Assembly (NCBI GenBank): GCA_000238975.1
Contig: CP002295.1
Coordinates: 744,001-808,000 of the forward strand
Length of the DNA: 64,000 nt
Direction of reading: 5' to 3'
Source of the DNA: Serratia symbiotica str. 'Cinara cedri'
Lineage (GTDB): Bacteria; Pseudomonadota; Gammaproteobacteria; Enterobacterales; Enterobacteriaceae
This document shows, one piece after another, positions 47,699 to 60,338 of the stretch. Positions within the stretch are counted from its first letter, which is position 1, and each line of letters opens with the position of its first letter. The position numbers and the translations under genes are program-made. The notes under the pieces are model-generated. The model saw only the letters and a program-made list of their open reading frames with translations, was not told the origin of the DNA and searched no databases.

Positions 47699-48408
47699 GA
47701 TACCGCTGCCATGTGATACTTGGGTTGTCTAGAAATATTAAATTCTGGAATATGTTTTAGAATTTTATCAGCATCCCCCCAATAACAGCTTTGAGGAGTT
47801 AATAATAATATCTGAGGAAAATTATTAATTACTAGTGACATATCATGGAGTACGGTAATTAATGTCCGTCCCTGTTTTTGTAATTTCTGAATAACCTGAA
47901 CTAACAGTTCGGTGGTAGTGTTATCGATGCCAGTAAAAGGTTCATCCAGTAAAATTAGTGGCGCCTGCTGTACCAATAGGCGTGCAAACAATACCCGTTG
48001 CAACTGACCACCAGATAGTTCGCCTACTGGGCTACCTGCCATTGCGGTCATACTTACACATTCCAGTGAATCAGTAATTTGTCGTACTGCACATTTATTT
48101 AATCCGCCTAATATTCCACTCCGTGCCCAGTTTCCCATTGCTACTAAATCGCTAACTCGTATTGGGAATTGGCGATCTAGCTCGGTATGTTGTGGTAAAT
48201 AGGACATTCGTGGAGGTGGGTTATTACTGAAGTATAGGTTACCTCCTTGTAAAGGATGTAGCCCAGCTAAAGTTTTTAGTAGCGTGGATTTTCCAGCACC
48301 ATTAACTCCGACGATTGCTGTTAGTGATCCAGTGGAAAAATGTCCACTAAGAGGTGCGAATAGCGGTACACTGCCATAGCCAATCTTAGCCTGTTCTAAT
48401 GTGATCAT
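47695..48408 (-). CDS. Zinc/manganese-type ABC transporter, ATP-binding protein (ZnuC-like)
   Basis: Energises the metal importer. Walker A GVNGAGKST, the Q-loop in YLPQHTELD, signature LSGGQLQR, Walker B LILLDEPFTGID and the switch histidine in VLHDM are complete. The frame is open from 48441, but I choose the ATG at 48408 (MITLEQAKIGYG). It gives the normal domain beginning, and its ATGA overlaps by four bases the stop of a small upstream ORF, the same coupling used between this gene and the permease. Product: 237 residues. Confidence 0.9.
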   Translation of the reverse strand: MITLEQAKIGYGSVPLFAPLSGHFSTGSLTAIVGVNGAGKSTLLKTLAGLHPLQGGNLYFSNNPPPRMSYLPQHTELDRQFPIRVSDLVAMGNWARSGILGGLNKCAVRQITDSLECVSMTAMAGSPVGELSGGQLQRVLFARLLVQQAPLILLDEPFTGIDNTTTELLVQVIQKLQKQGRTLITVLHDMSLVINNFPQILLLTPQSCYWGDADKILKHIPEFNISRQPKYHMAAVS

Positions 48409-48551
48409 GGCACTGCCACTGCCCAATGAATGCCTATCCATAATGCAGTAAGCAAGATAACTGCAATCCCGCAGCGCAATATTGCCGAAGCGGTGAATAA
48501 GGTATTTAAAGATGATTCAATCTTATCTCGAGATATCGATGTTAATTTCAT
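48405..48551 (-). CDS. Small membrane ORF leading the zinc importer operon
   Basis: A 48-codon frame whose TGA overlaps the ATPase start by four bases (ATGA). The product has a polar first third (MKLTSISRDKIESSLNTLF) and a single hydrophobic segment (about residues 20-46: ILRCGIAVILLTALWIG, then HWAVAVP). It lies between the Zur-like operator and the ATPase and is the first possible ORF of the transcript. I do not recognise the family. It may be a small accessory subunit, a coupling leader peptide, or the stump of a longer gene whose end was lost. Its ribosome binding site is weak. Confidence 0.55.
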   Translation of the reverse strand: MKLTSISRDKIESSLNTLFTASAILRCGIAVILLTALWIGIHWAVAVP

Positions 48552-48572
48552 AGCTAGCAATAAAAAATAAAA

Positions 48573-48601
48573 TGTATCATGTCATAATACCACATGATAC
48601 A
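48573..48601 (-). promoter_or_regulatory. Zur-like operator of the zinc importer operon
   Basis: Perfect 10-base inverted arms, TGTATCATGT (48573-48582) and ACATGATACA (48592-48601), enclose nine bases. The centre ATGTCATAATACCACAT (48579-48595) agrees at 14 of 17 positions with the core of the E. coli Zur box (ATGTTATAATATAACAT). On the minus strand a TATTAT inside the box could be the -10 element. The site is 22-50 bases before the first ORF, as expected for a zinc-repressed promoter. Confidence 0.7.
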
Positions 48602-51233
48602 CCCTGTATCAGCCCAAGTCTTCTGTCACTAGTAATACAAATGCATTTGATTACTATTATCTAGATTAATAAAAGATAAATAGTAACTATCTGTTTAATA
48701 ACTATTGATATTAGCAGCGTATTAATTTAGTATTTTTTGTGCTATTATATAAGTGAATAAATTATCTGCTAATATTGTAATATGACCAGAAATAGTGCTA
48801 TAATTGCTTAAAATATATTGCTATCATTTTTATAGTTATAGTAATTAGCAATATAGTAATAAAATATAGTTATATTAGTGTGAAGTTGTATCGGTTCTTG
48901 TTAAGAGTTAGTTGAGTATCGCAGTTTATTCAGTGTGTAGGCATAAAAGATTTACAGAAGTCACTATCCTCCGGATGAATATATCTGAGTAAAAACTTCT
49001 TAAACATGATTGCTGTCATCTTACTTATTAATATCAGCAAATATTATTTGTTTTTACTAAAAAATTTATATAAATAAAATAATGCATGTGCAATTTTTTA
49101 TATACTTAATACATTTATTATTCGTGTTATTTAACAATGATATTCATGACATCAGTTATATTGATAATAGCGTTTATAACGCATAATATTTAAATATTTA
49201 TAATGTTTTATTGTTTTTTAGTTAAATGTATTTCTTGATATATAAGCTTAACTATTTATGTGTTCTCCAGGGGTGTGATAAGTGATATACCATACTCTGT
49301 ATCGGCAATGTTTCCTGTAATTTTAGTCATTTTATACCTGTTGTACAAATCAACATGAAATCATGAGCTTTATATTGACTTTTAGTTGTAATTGATTGTA
49401 ATTTAAGTCAGCTGTCAAGCTATTATATCAGTAATAAATTAACTATTTTTTATAAAAAGCAATAAAAATTTATATTTTTTAAAAACGGTTTTTTGGGTTA
49501 ACTGGTTAGGGTATTTTCTGATGTTATTTTTTCTTGCTACTAGATTTTTTATTTAATTAAAAAACCATTTAATACAGTATTATTACTATAAGAATAGGAG
49601 TATAGTATTATTTGTATAATTAGTATATTTTAGTAAAATTATATACTTCGTTATTTTTTATAGACAATATGTATTATTAATTACATATAGATGTCATTAA
49701 TAAAGCTATAAAACATTAGTCATGTATGTTTTATGTTTTATGTTTTATTTTTTATTTTTTATTTTTTAAAATATTATTCGCTTTATCTATCTTTAAATGA
49801 CCTTGAATCTTATCTAAAGTTACTAGATATAATCAGTTATTTTTTGATAAGTGTATATGCAATCTTGAGATACTCAATCAATATTTCTTACGTTAATAAT
49901 TATTCTTAGGCACCAAGAATGCATTAATTTTATTTAAATAAAAATTTACTGACTTTATATTTACTTTTATGCTAATTTTTATATTAAATTATAAAGTAAA
50001 AATTACATACTAAGAAAATACAATATATTTAAAATTTATATATGTTATTTATATGAATACTCGCTAATAATAGTAAATTATTACTAATAATATATATTAT
50101 TTCTTATTTTTGGATAATTAAAAACTGATACATTTATACTCTATCAAAATATGTATCTCTGTAATATAAGAAAATTATTATGATTTTATTTGTATGAACA
50201 ATAATAACATTATGATAAATAAGATATTATATATAACAAACTTATATACAAATTTAATGATATGACCAGGTCGCTTGCGCCAAAACACATAACTAAGATC
50301 TATATATTACTTGCTTACCATTTAATTCAATGAAGTTTATTAGTAGCAATATATTTCTTAACTATTAATAAAATAAATAGTCGCGATTAGTTGAAGTTAA
50401 TTTTCTTAACAGAAAATATTATGTATAATATATAGGCGTATTTGAACTATAGTTGATTATAATAATTAATATGTGCTCCCGATACCCTCTGTAAAGGGTT
50501 TATTGCTAGAAATCATTATCATCACAGTAGATTTTTTATAACTAAATTTAATTTTGTATTACAGCAAATAATTATTTAACTACTATTATAATTACCATGG
50601 TAATCTAAGTAAGATATTAGATAATAATTATTGAGAGGCATAGATAATTTAGGGCGTTTAAGATTTTAATAATACATTATTTAGAGATGCGCTGCAAACT
50701 ATGAATTATGCACGATATTTAAGTTGGTCGCTAGTATAGGAGTAAAATATTAGGATTATAGAATACCTCATACTATAGTTACTTGTTGCATGTTGTTAAA
50801 TAAAAGATACAGGAGATTTTATTTAGCTAACAATACTCGGTTAATGTGATATTATAGTTAGTAATTACAGTACTTTGATCCGCAGTATCCATAGATTTTT
50901 TCTAGAATCACTTACAGTTAATTATCTTTCCTTCTTGGTAAGGTAGTAAGACACCATAAAGTGATCGAGATCGCAGGAATATATTAATATATAAAGTAAA
51001 AGGTTATTTGTTTAAAAAATAAGCAAAATATGTATTTTAATACAAATTAAAAATTAAAAACTATATTAATAGATTGTAATATTACGTCATTGCAATAATC
51101 AATACAATAGGTAATAAGTAAAAAATTATATGTCTTTACGATATATATCGTATATATTTATCTTTATCTTCCTTAAAATAAGCATAAATCATTTTTTTGA
51201 TAGCACAGTATCTGTATAGGGATTATAGTTTAT
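48602..51233. other. Non-coding stretch between the zinc operon and the tomB remnant
   Basis: No intact gene. acrAB would lie upstream of tomB in the ancestral order, but I could not recognise a remnant. GC-richer patches occur near 48890-48990, 49250-49370 and 50650-50760. In the last a plus frame reads LFRDALQTMNYARYLSWSL, which I cannot assign. A 7-base tandem array lies at 49727-49768. Confidence 0.5.
49727..49768. repeat. 7-base tandem array, TGTTTTA x3 then TTTTTTA x3
   Basis: Six adjacent 7-base units. The second three differ from the first three by one base (G to T), showing that a point change was then itself amplified. Confidence 0.88.
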
Positions 51234-51640
51234 GTAGGTAATTATTTTTTGAGGTGAAATAATGTTGCTCGTCTCAAATTATTATGCGAAAATCTATATT
51301 ATGAACTTTTATAAATTTTAGTGGTTGTAATTATAACCAGTGGGGAGCTAAAGAATCTAAATGATTAGATAAGCCCCTGGGTTAATGAGGTATTTTGTAA
51401 CATATTACATCATTTGTTATGAGTTATAAAATATTTGTTATTAGTTATAAAATAAAATATGCAGATGAAAGTAATTTCTGAGTTAGTTAAAGAATATCTT
51501 AATCACTGTCAGTAACACTATACCGTATTAATGATTTTATTTATGATATTGAGATAAAAAGCTAAATTATTCCTAATTTTCTTAGGAGATGGCATGTATA
51601 CTACCTAAATAAAAACTTAAAGATTTATTATACCCCAACC
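51234..51640 (+). pseudogene. tomB: tomB (ybaJ) remnant, antitoxin of Hha
   Basis: TomB is the partner and antitoxin of Hha. A single plus frame still carries the gene in order. NNVARLKLLCENLYYELL from 51258 matches DIAQLKFLCETLYHDCL. WVNE at 51378 matches HGWVNDP, and SELVKEYL at 51477 matches the SELVEEYL stretch of the Yersinia protein. Later, KAKLFLIF recalls the RLFRLF end. At least six stops interrupt it, and the start ATG has become GTA. All matches share one frame although the spacing differs by about +13 and -4 codons, so every indel was a multiple of three. It is directly upstream of hha, its ancestral place. Confidence 0.85.
51412..51453. repeat. 21-bp tandem duplication inside the tomB remnant
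   Basis: Units 51412-51432 and 51433-51453 are adjacent and differ at one base. The unit is a multiple of three and keeps the old frame. Confidence 0.9.
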
Positions 51641-51668
51641 TATTTAAGGTTCAACATTAAAGGCAATT

Positions 51669-51872
51669 ATGACTAAAACTGATTATTTAATGCGTTTACG
51701 TAAATGCACTACTATTGACACGCTAGAGCGTGTTATTGAAAAAAATAAGTATGAACTTTCTAACGATGAGCTAGAGCTATTTTATTCTGCAGCGGATCAT
51801 CGTCTTGCTGAGCTTACCATGAACAAACTATATGATAAAATTCCCACTGTTGTTTGGAAGTATGTAAAATAA
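51669..51872 (+). CDS. ymoA: Hha/YmoA-family nucleoid-associated modulator
   Basis: Small H-NS partner that helps silence transferred and virulence genes and responds to temperature in Yersinia. It has 67 residues, and [40 protein letters not shown] and LYDKIP are almost identical to Yersinia YmoA. E. coli Hha is 72 residues with five extra at the N terminus. AAAGG lies before the start. Upstream is the dead tomB. An intact H-NS cofactor is unexpected in a genome this eroded; whether hns itself survives cannot be seen here. Confidence 0.95.
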   Translation: MTKTDYLMRLRKCTTIDTLERVIEKNKYELSNDELELFYSAADHRLAELTMNKLYDKIPTVVWKYVK

Positions 51873-52928
51873 TTAGACTATTGACAAGGTTTATTCGGCT
51901 AATGTATTTATTATTTTCAATACTTATATTTATTTAGCTTTAATCTGGGATTATTGCTATGCTCTTATCATGTATACAAGCTATATAATAACTACTTATT
52001 TTCTTAGAGATGTGAAGAATTAAAGATGAGTATTTACTAAATAATTAATACTACATTTAAGTAATGGTTAACGTATTATTCTGTAGATGATAATCTTATT
52101 ATTTATGATCCTGTAGATCAATATTTAGTTATGTCTTTTATGCAGATAGCTTTAACTTAAGATTCTTTAGAAGTATAGTGAGATAGTCTTAATATTTAGC
52201 GCTATCTTGTTTTAACCTAGCTAATTTATATGATTAGTAGTTAGTATTGATTTTAGATTTAGTATGATACTAGGTATGGAATTTTTACATACAGATTACT
52301 AGTTCTTATTGTTTTAAAAAAATAATTTTTCTTTTAGTTCAAGAAAATTTACATTCCATATGGGTTAGGTGGTTAATGTAATATGATTACAGTATAGAAA
52401 AGATATATCTTTATCTATTTTATTTTAAATCGTTTAATTATATAGCAGTGTAATTTGCTCTCTTACTTGGAGTGTTCATAATAAAAATTAATTTTCTTAA
52501 CTAGAATAACGTCAATCATTAAGATAAATTAGTAAACCTGCTGTAAGTGATACAAAACTTATGTTTGTTCATTAACTCCTAGTCTTAATGGTTTAATATT
52601 TTTAGTATATAAATAGCATCAACTATGAGGTATGTTGTCTTTATTACTGTACTAGTGATATGTAAATATTTAGTAATTATTACTAGATTTCTTGCAGTGA
52701 TTAATGCAAAATATTTTTACAGCATTATCAAAACTTCTGAAAGTGAATATAGCTTACCACTATAGTTTTTTATGTAACTAACTACCACAATTGTTCCTAG
52801 TATAGCTTCATGGCTTTTATATCTGAGTAACATGAAATTATATGCGCATATTATTACTAACAGATAACTAAAATAATTTACAGTATAGCACTAGTTAGGT
52901 GTATATTAGACTCGCATGGTAATTATTG

Positions 52929-52949
52929 ACGCCTTCTAGAAGAAGGCGT
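52929..52949 (+). terminator. Orphan rho-independent terminator
   Basis: ACGCCTTCT (52929-52937), loop AGA, AGAAGGCGT (52941-52949), then GTTTTGTTG. It is a textbook plus-strand terminator, but the nearest upstream gene, ymoA, ended more than a kilobase before. It may belong to a lost gene or to an unrecognised small RNA. Confidence 0.75.
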
Positions 52950-55099
52950 GTTTTGTTGCTAAGATGATAGCTATATTTTAGTTATATATTCATAGATTAT
53001 TATTTGGCTAATACTGTAATAATGTTATTTAGCGTAATAGTAACATACTTATATTCGCGTTATTGGTTCAAAGCATTAGTATTACTTAATTGTAAGTGAT
53101 AGTAGTTGTAATGTAGATTAAATTTAGGTATAGTTTATTTTATTTTTTGTGATAACTGGTATATATAATCTGTATTTTGATATTGTAGTTTAGCTTTACT
53201 TTTTTTCGTAAAAAAGTGCTAATATATGCATATTTTATATACTTTGTGCTATCTTATAGGCAAGTATTAATTATTGCATATAAATAAATATTATAGTTTT
53301 GTATAAATTACGGCATTTAACTTATTTTAAATTATTTTCTATAAAACTAATCGTTATTAACGCGGGGTTATTTATTAATAATTTTCTTTAGTTATGTCAA
53401 AAATATCACTGTATGATTACTAAGTTTTTTGTGAATTAGTTTTATAATCGCTATATTTACTTTTTCTACGTTTATTACGTTACTTAAATTTTGTTTTTAT
53501 GCATTTAAGTTTACTAACTGAGTGCTATTACTAATATTATAATTGCTTATTTAGAATGGGTAAGGTTTCTAAGTTAGTACGTAATGCGTTATTAACTTAT
53601 AATACTAATAACATTGCACTATTTATTACATTCTACTACTATTTAGTTTAGTTTATGCTATCAGTTATTAAGTATTTTCCCTATATTAATACAGTTTCCT
53701 TACTCTTTTAGTAAAAACTCTTATTATAGTTAGGTCTAACATTATAATGTTAATAGATTAATTAGTAATAATTATCATTCCTAGGTGCATAAATGACCTA
53801 CATTAATATCTTAATATCATTCTTCTTATATACTAAGATATATTTATATGTTGTAATTTTAATGCTCTTATTTTATTACATATTACTAAGATTTATTTTT
53901 TTAGTGTCTAGTACACTAAGGTGTTAGAGTTTTGTATGACGTATCGTGTAAGTTGTATTCTGTGTCTGGTAAAGGAGATATTGTTAGATAATTTTTTTTA
54001 AAAAACTTATTACTTTATTGTATTGATGCTTTATTAGTATCTGCGTTGATCAAGTTCTGTCTTATTTTAGAGTGTTTTATTTTAAAGAGAGCCTGTATGT
54101 TATAATAGACACGTATGTATATTAATTTAGGTTACGTTAGTTAATTGTAAGTGATGTTAAATAATTTTGGTAAAATACTATAGTATGCATAATATTTTAT
54201 GATTATTTATAGATAATCTTCATTTTAACTTTTTATTCTATTCTGTATCCGTATAGGAATATTGTTTTTATTTATTAAATAATATATGTTGATAATATTT
54301 ATATATATTATAAGGGCAATATTCGATATTACTATCGATTAATAAAATTAAGCAAACTAATAGTTTAACTATTAGTATAAATATGACTTTATATGATAAT
54401 TATGTATGATACGCCCGGCTGTTTGAAAGACTGCTCGCTACTGTATCATTATGAATATATATAACTATTCATTGCGAAAGAAAATTATTCTAAGGTGTAC
54501 TATTATGTAGCAGTCAATAAATTATATTTTAAGATATATAATAGTATACCTTAATAATTAATACGTAATAGCTATTTATTAAGCAAATTACTAGTATTTA
54601 TGAATTTTATAGATTTGGATATGAATTAATAAAAAATATATTAAATATAGCATTAAAATATATTTGCTGATTATTAGACTAATAATTAATTAATTTTTAA
54701 TATAAATATATTACATGATAATATAATTAACTGGATTAAAAATAAAGTCAATTAATAATATTTGTTATTAATAAATTATAATTTAATATATAGTTATAAG
54801 ATAAATGTTTTAGTCATAAATATTATTATGCTAAGTTTAATTATAGATATTTCTTGTATTTTTATGATCCATTAATGTAATGTATTGATTGAATTTATAT
54901 ATATTATTAGTATAATAATATTAATAATATACTAACTTAGCGATAAATTTATGCAGATTAATCGATTATGTATTTTATTTATATCTATTTAATTTATAGA
55001 GCACTAATTAATAGTATTACCTATGATCGCTATCTGATATGTATTAAGTTATAAGTGGTTAATCAAGAGTACTGAAGTATACTGTACTAGTATACTCAT

Positions 55100-55147
55100 T
55101 ATAGTTATATAGTTATATAGTTATATAGTTATATAGTTATATAGTTA
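55100..55147. repeat. Six tandem copies of TATAGTTA
   Basis: A perfect 8-base array in non-coding DNA. Confidence 0.9.
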
Positions 55148-56021
55148 TATATGTTTATATCATCTTTCATCTTTCACACAATGTCATAATTACTGCTAGT
55201 ATTAGTTCAATGATTTTAAAAAATTTAGCACAATTTTCAAAAAAAACTGATATAAAACTATTATTGGTTTGTTAATTATTAGCGGGATTGATTAATAAGG
55301 TCTTGGTTGCTGCTCACGAACGAGTATTTTATACTAATTTAATACTAGCTTTAGAGTTTTTATAGTTTTATCATAATTAAGTTATATTATATTAATATTA
55401 TCAATAATTACAGAAATATATGTTTATTTACTATCTACCTAGTTTGTATGTTTAATACTATATAAGAATTACTATAGTTAGTAACTTATAATGTGATGTC
55501 AACATTTAGCAAAATGAGTAATTTAATCAATTGGTAGTTTATACCCAGATTAATGCATTTTCTATAATATTAAGTACTTTTAGGTAGGAGTGGATCTTAT
55601 ATGACCTATATGCGATCAATAGGTATTAGATGATATAGTATCTTTAGCTATCGTATTTAAAATACCGTGCTGCTATAAATAATAGTTTTTCAAATTTTAG
55701 TAAAAAGTTTGTTATGAGTGCGTAGTGAATGCGAATATCGTAGTTAATTTTATCGCTTAAATAAAAGAAATGACCGAATTATATTCCTTTAATGGCATTA
55801 ATATTGCCCTTGAATATATCAAAAAAGATTTATTTTTTATTTTGTTAGTTAAAAATTAGTTATTTACTAAGTATAGTAAGACGCCAGCTTAATAAACAGT
55901 TAGATTATCGCTGTCTATTAGGTGAGTACTGCCATACCGCTTATGTATTAACTATACGTAGAATCAATGCTAAGTAATAGCAATAATCATGTTAATTAAA
56001 TATTAGCTTAGCTAATTTTGG

Positions 56022-56303
56022 CTAAATTATTTTCTTATTAGAGTGTTCAAGCTGCATCTTTAGTGCTTTAATTTTATTTTTAGCTCGCATTAGAGTAATA
56101 CGGGTGCGCACATATAAAATACCACAAATAATCCATCCAAGGATAAAACCAATACTAAATAGTACAGCTAACAAAGTTGAAAGCTTATAGTTACGTTGGG
56201 AAATTAAGTAGTGAAAGGTTACTATCTGATTGTTTTGTGCTCCTAAGGTAGCAGAAATGATGAGTATCAAAAATATAAATAAAAAAAATAGCAAATATTT
56301 CAC
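56022..56303 (-). CDS. lapA: Lipopolysaccharide assembly protein LapA (YciS)
   Basis: Small inner-membrane protein that in E. coli works with LapB in controlling LpxC turnover and LPS synthesis. Two membrane segments (YLLFFLFIFLILIISATLG and LSTLLAVLFSIGFILGWIIC) are followed by a basic cytoplasmic coiled coil (TRITLMRAKNKIKALKMQLE). The longest frame starts at 56309. However, GTG at 56303 lies seven bases after AGG and gives M/VKYLL, matching the E. coli start MKYLLIFLL, whereas the ATG is only one base from that AGG. I prefer GTG: 93 residues against 102 in E. coli. lapB, normally next, is not found here. Confidence 0.88.
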   Translation of the reverse strand: MKYLLFFLFIFLILIISATLGAQNNQIVTFHYLISQRNYKLSTLLAVLFSIGFILGWIICGILYVRTRITLMRAKNKIKALKMQLEHSNKKII

Positions 56304-57670
56304 GTACATGCCTATAAGGTAGTGTTAAATAAATGATTCATTTCTAGAACTAGGTATTGTCTACTATTAAGTTAAGATCGATTACCTAAGTCGGAGAGTA
56401 CGTAGTATAATAATAAGATATATTATACTTGCTCTAATTGTACTATAAAATTCATTTTAAATATAAAATAACTACTTGATGTATAAAGTTTATATAATAA
56501 TATTACCAATATTAATATTATAGTAAAGTACAACATATTTCATAATCAATGCGATGATGCTAATATACGATTATATGTAGTTTGCTTAACTTGTTCAGCA
56601 TATTTTCTTTGTGAAGTTATTAATAACCAATACTGTTGCCTAGCTTCCTAATGTATTAATATTAGCAATAAAGTAACTAAGCATGAATAAAACATAATGC
56701 TAATATATATAGTTTATTAGGTAGCAATCCATAGTATTTATTGTTAGTGGCAGTATTAACGCTTAGTGTTTGTAATTATACCATAGCAATATAGTTCAAT
56801 ACTTCATAATAAGTAAAATATGTCTCACTATACAAGTGAAACTAGTTTTAAATTAGTAATTTTTATGTAACTAAATTGAAGCCATATGTTACTACTATGA
56901 TAGTATCTAGTATATATAAATATTCTGCATCAATACCATTATTTAGTTTCAATAAAATAATCAAAATTAAGTATTTGATCTTATCGCTGATTTTTTATTA
57001 CATGTTTTATATCACGATTAATTAGTATTTAGCCATGATATCAGAGATATCACATTATGAGTCCTAGTGCTATGAAATAAAGACTAAATAAAGTATTTGA
57101 TAAACAGAATGATCAAAGTAACTAAGTACCGCTTCTAAGCGTAGTGGTTTATGATTATTAAGGATTAGTATTATCTAGATACTAATTTAATAGGAGTATT
57201 ATCGATAGTGATTACTAATCTATAGTACAGATTTTTTTATTTATTTTTTAGTCATTAGTTTTTAGATTATGTATTAAGTTATCTCTGATATTTTAATAGC
57301 TTTTAAGCTGCTGATAGTTAGCTTAAGCACTATGTATAATCTATTAATAAATAGGTTAGAAGTAAATATGAAAAGTGAATATATGTATAATGCTCTAATA
57401 GGAGTTAGTCTATCACTATGCTTTTGTTATTTTATGTATCTCATATATCTTATGATTATTTGCAAAGATTGTATAATTCATAGTACTAGAAAGCATTAGT
57501 TAATTGTAATAATGGGTATTAAATAATATCATTTGTTATTTTGCTTGCTTTTTTAATAAAGAAAAGATAGCAGAATAGTTAGTAATAAATGCAATAAATA
57601 TCGGTACTGCACTAATAAGTGCACTAAATCAGATGTTATATGCGCCACAATGATTAAACAGGATATATTT
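56304..57670. other. Spacer between lapA and ribA (former pgpB region)
   Basis: No intact gene. In E. coli pgpB lies between ribA and lapA, and the gap is large enough to have held it. I could not find its phosphatase motif, so it is either deleted or eroded beyond recognition. Confidence 0.5.
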
Positions 57671-58288
57671 GTGGAAAATAACACACAGCTTAAACAGATA
57701 GCGGAAGCTAAATTGCCAACACCATGGGGTAATTTTCTTATCATAGGATTTGAAGAATTAGCTACTGGACATGATCATCTAGCGCTCATTTATGGGGATA
57801 TTTCAGGTAGTCAACCAGTGCTTGCACGCGTGCATTCTGAGTGCTTAACGGGAGATGCATTATTTAGTTTACGATGCGACTGTGGTTTCCAGTTAGAAAC
57901 TGCGCTGGCGTATATTGCTGAAGAAGGCCGCGGTATTCTGCTGTATCATCGTCAAGAAGGTCGTAATATTGGTATGTTAAACAAAATTCGTGCTTATGCT
58001 TTGCAGGATCAAGGCGCAGATACTGTAGAAGCTAACCATCAGCTTGGATTTGCTGCAGATGAACGTGACTTTACTCTATGTGCTGATATGTTTAAATTAC
58101 TAGGCGTTAATGAAGTGCGCTTACTAACTAATAACCCACAAAAAGTTAATATTCTAACTGATGCAGGTATTAATATTACTGCTCGTGTGCCATTGATTGT
58201 AGGAAAAAATCCAAAGAATGCACATTATCTTGCCACTAAGGCTACAAAAATGGGACATTTACTGGATTTAGGAGTAAAGTTGCTATGA
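57671..58288 (+). CDS. ribA: GTP cyclohydrolase II
   Basis: Opens GTP to 2,5-diamino-6-ribosylamino-pyrimidinone 5'-phosphate, the first committed step of riboflavin synthesis. The zinc-binding cysteines ([19 protein letters not shown]), [18 protein letters not shown] and LLTNNPQKV are intact. An ATG at 57650 opens the longest frame but has no ribosome binding site. GTG at 57671 has AGGA seven bases upstream (57660-57663) and brings the N terminus close to E. coli [16 protein letters not shown], giving 205 residues against 196. Riboflavin is a plausible service to an insect host. It converges on cysB with only 79 bases between; acnA, present between them in E. coli, is gone. Confidence 0.95.
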   Translation: MENNTQLKQIAEAKLPTPWGNFLIIGFEELATGHDHLALIYGDISGSQPVLARVHSECLTGDALFSLRCDCGFQLETALAYIAEEGRGILLYHRQEGRNIGMLNKIRAYALQDQGADTVEANHQLGFAADERDFTLCADMFKLLGVNEVRLLTNNPQKVNILTDAGINITARVPLIVGKNPKNAHYLATKATKMGHLLDLGVKLL

Positions 58289-58338
58289 TAGAATAATTAA
58301 GACATATGTCACCTTTATTAATTATAATCTGTTTATTA

Positions 58339-58360
58339 GGATAGTGTACTGATGCTATCC
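58339..58360. terminator. Possible shared terminator of ribA and cysB
   Basis: GGATAG (58339-58344), 10-base loop, CTATCC (58355-58360), between two convergent genes. The stem is short and the T tracts weak. Confidence 0.4.
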
Positions 58361-58367
58361 GCTCGTA

Positions 58368-60338
<1,971 letters not shown>

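Larger units (their letters stand above)
51873..56021. other. Four-kilobase desert between ymoA and lapA
   Basis: No intact gene. It contains an orphan strong terminator at 52929-52949, an 8-base tandem array at 55100-55147, and GC-richer patches near 54406-54440 and 55870-55960. lapB and pyrF, which follow lapA in enterobacteria, should lie at the right end on the minus strand, but I could not recognise remnants. Confidence 0.5.

Noticed and set aside
48408-48441. Starting the ATPase at 48441 rather than 48408
   Set aside because: The extra 11 residues (DRHSLGSGSA) are out-of-frame reading of the end of the small upstream ORF. The ATGA overlap and the family start support 48408.
56310-57640. 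A pgpB remnant between lapA and ribA
   Set aside because: I looked for the FPSGHT-type phosphatase motif on the minus strand and did not find it.
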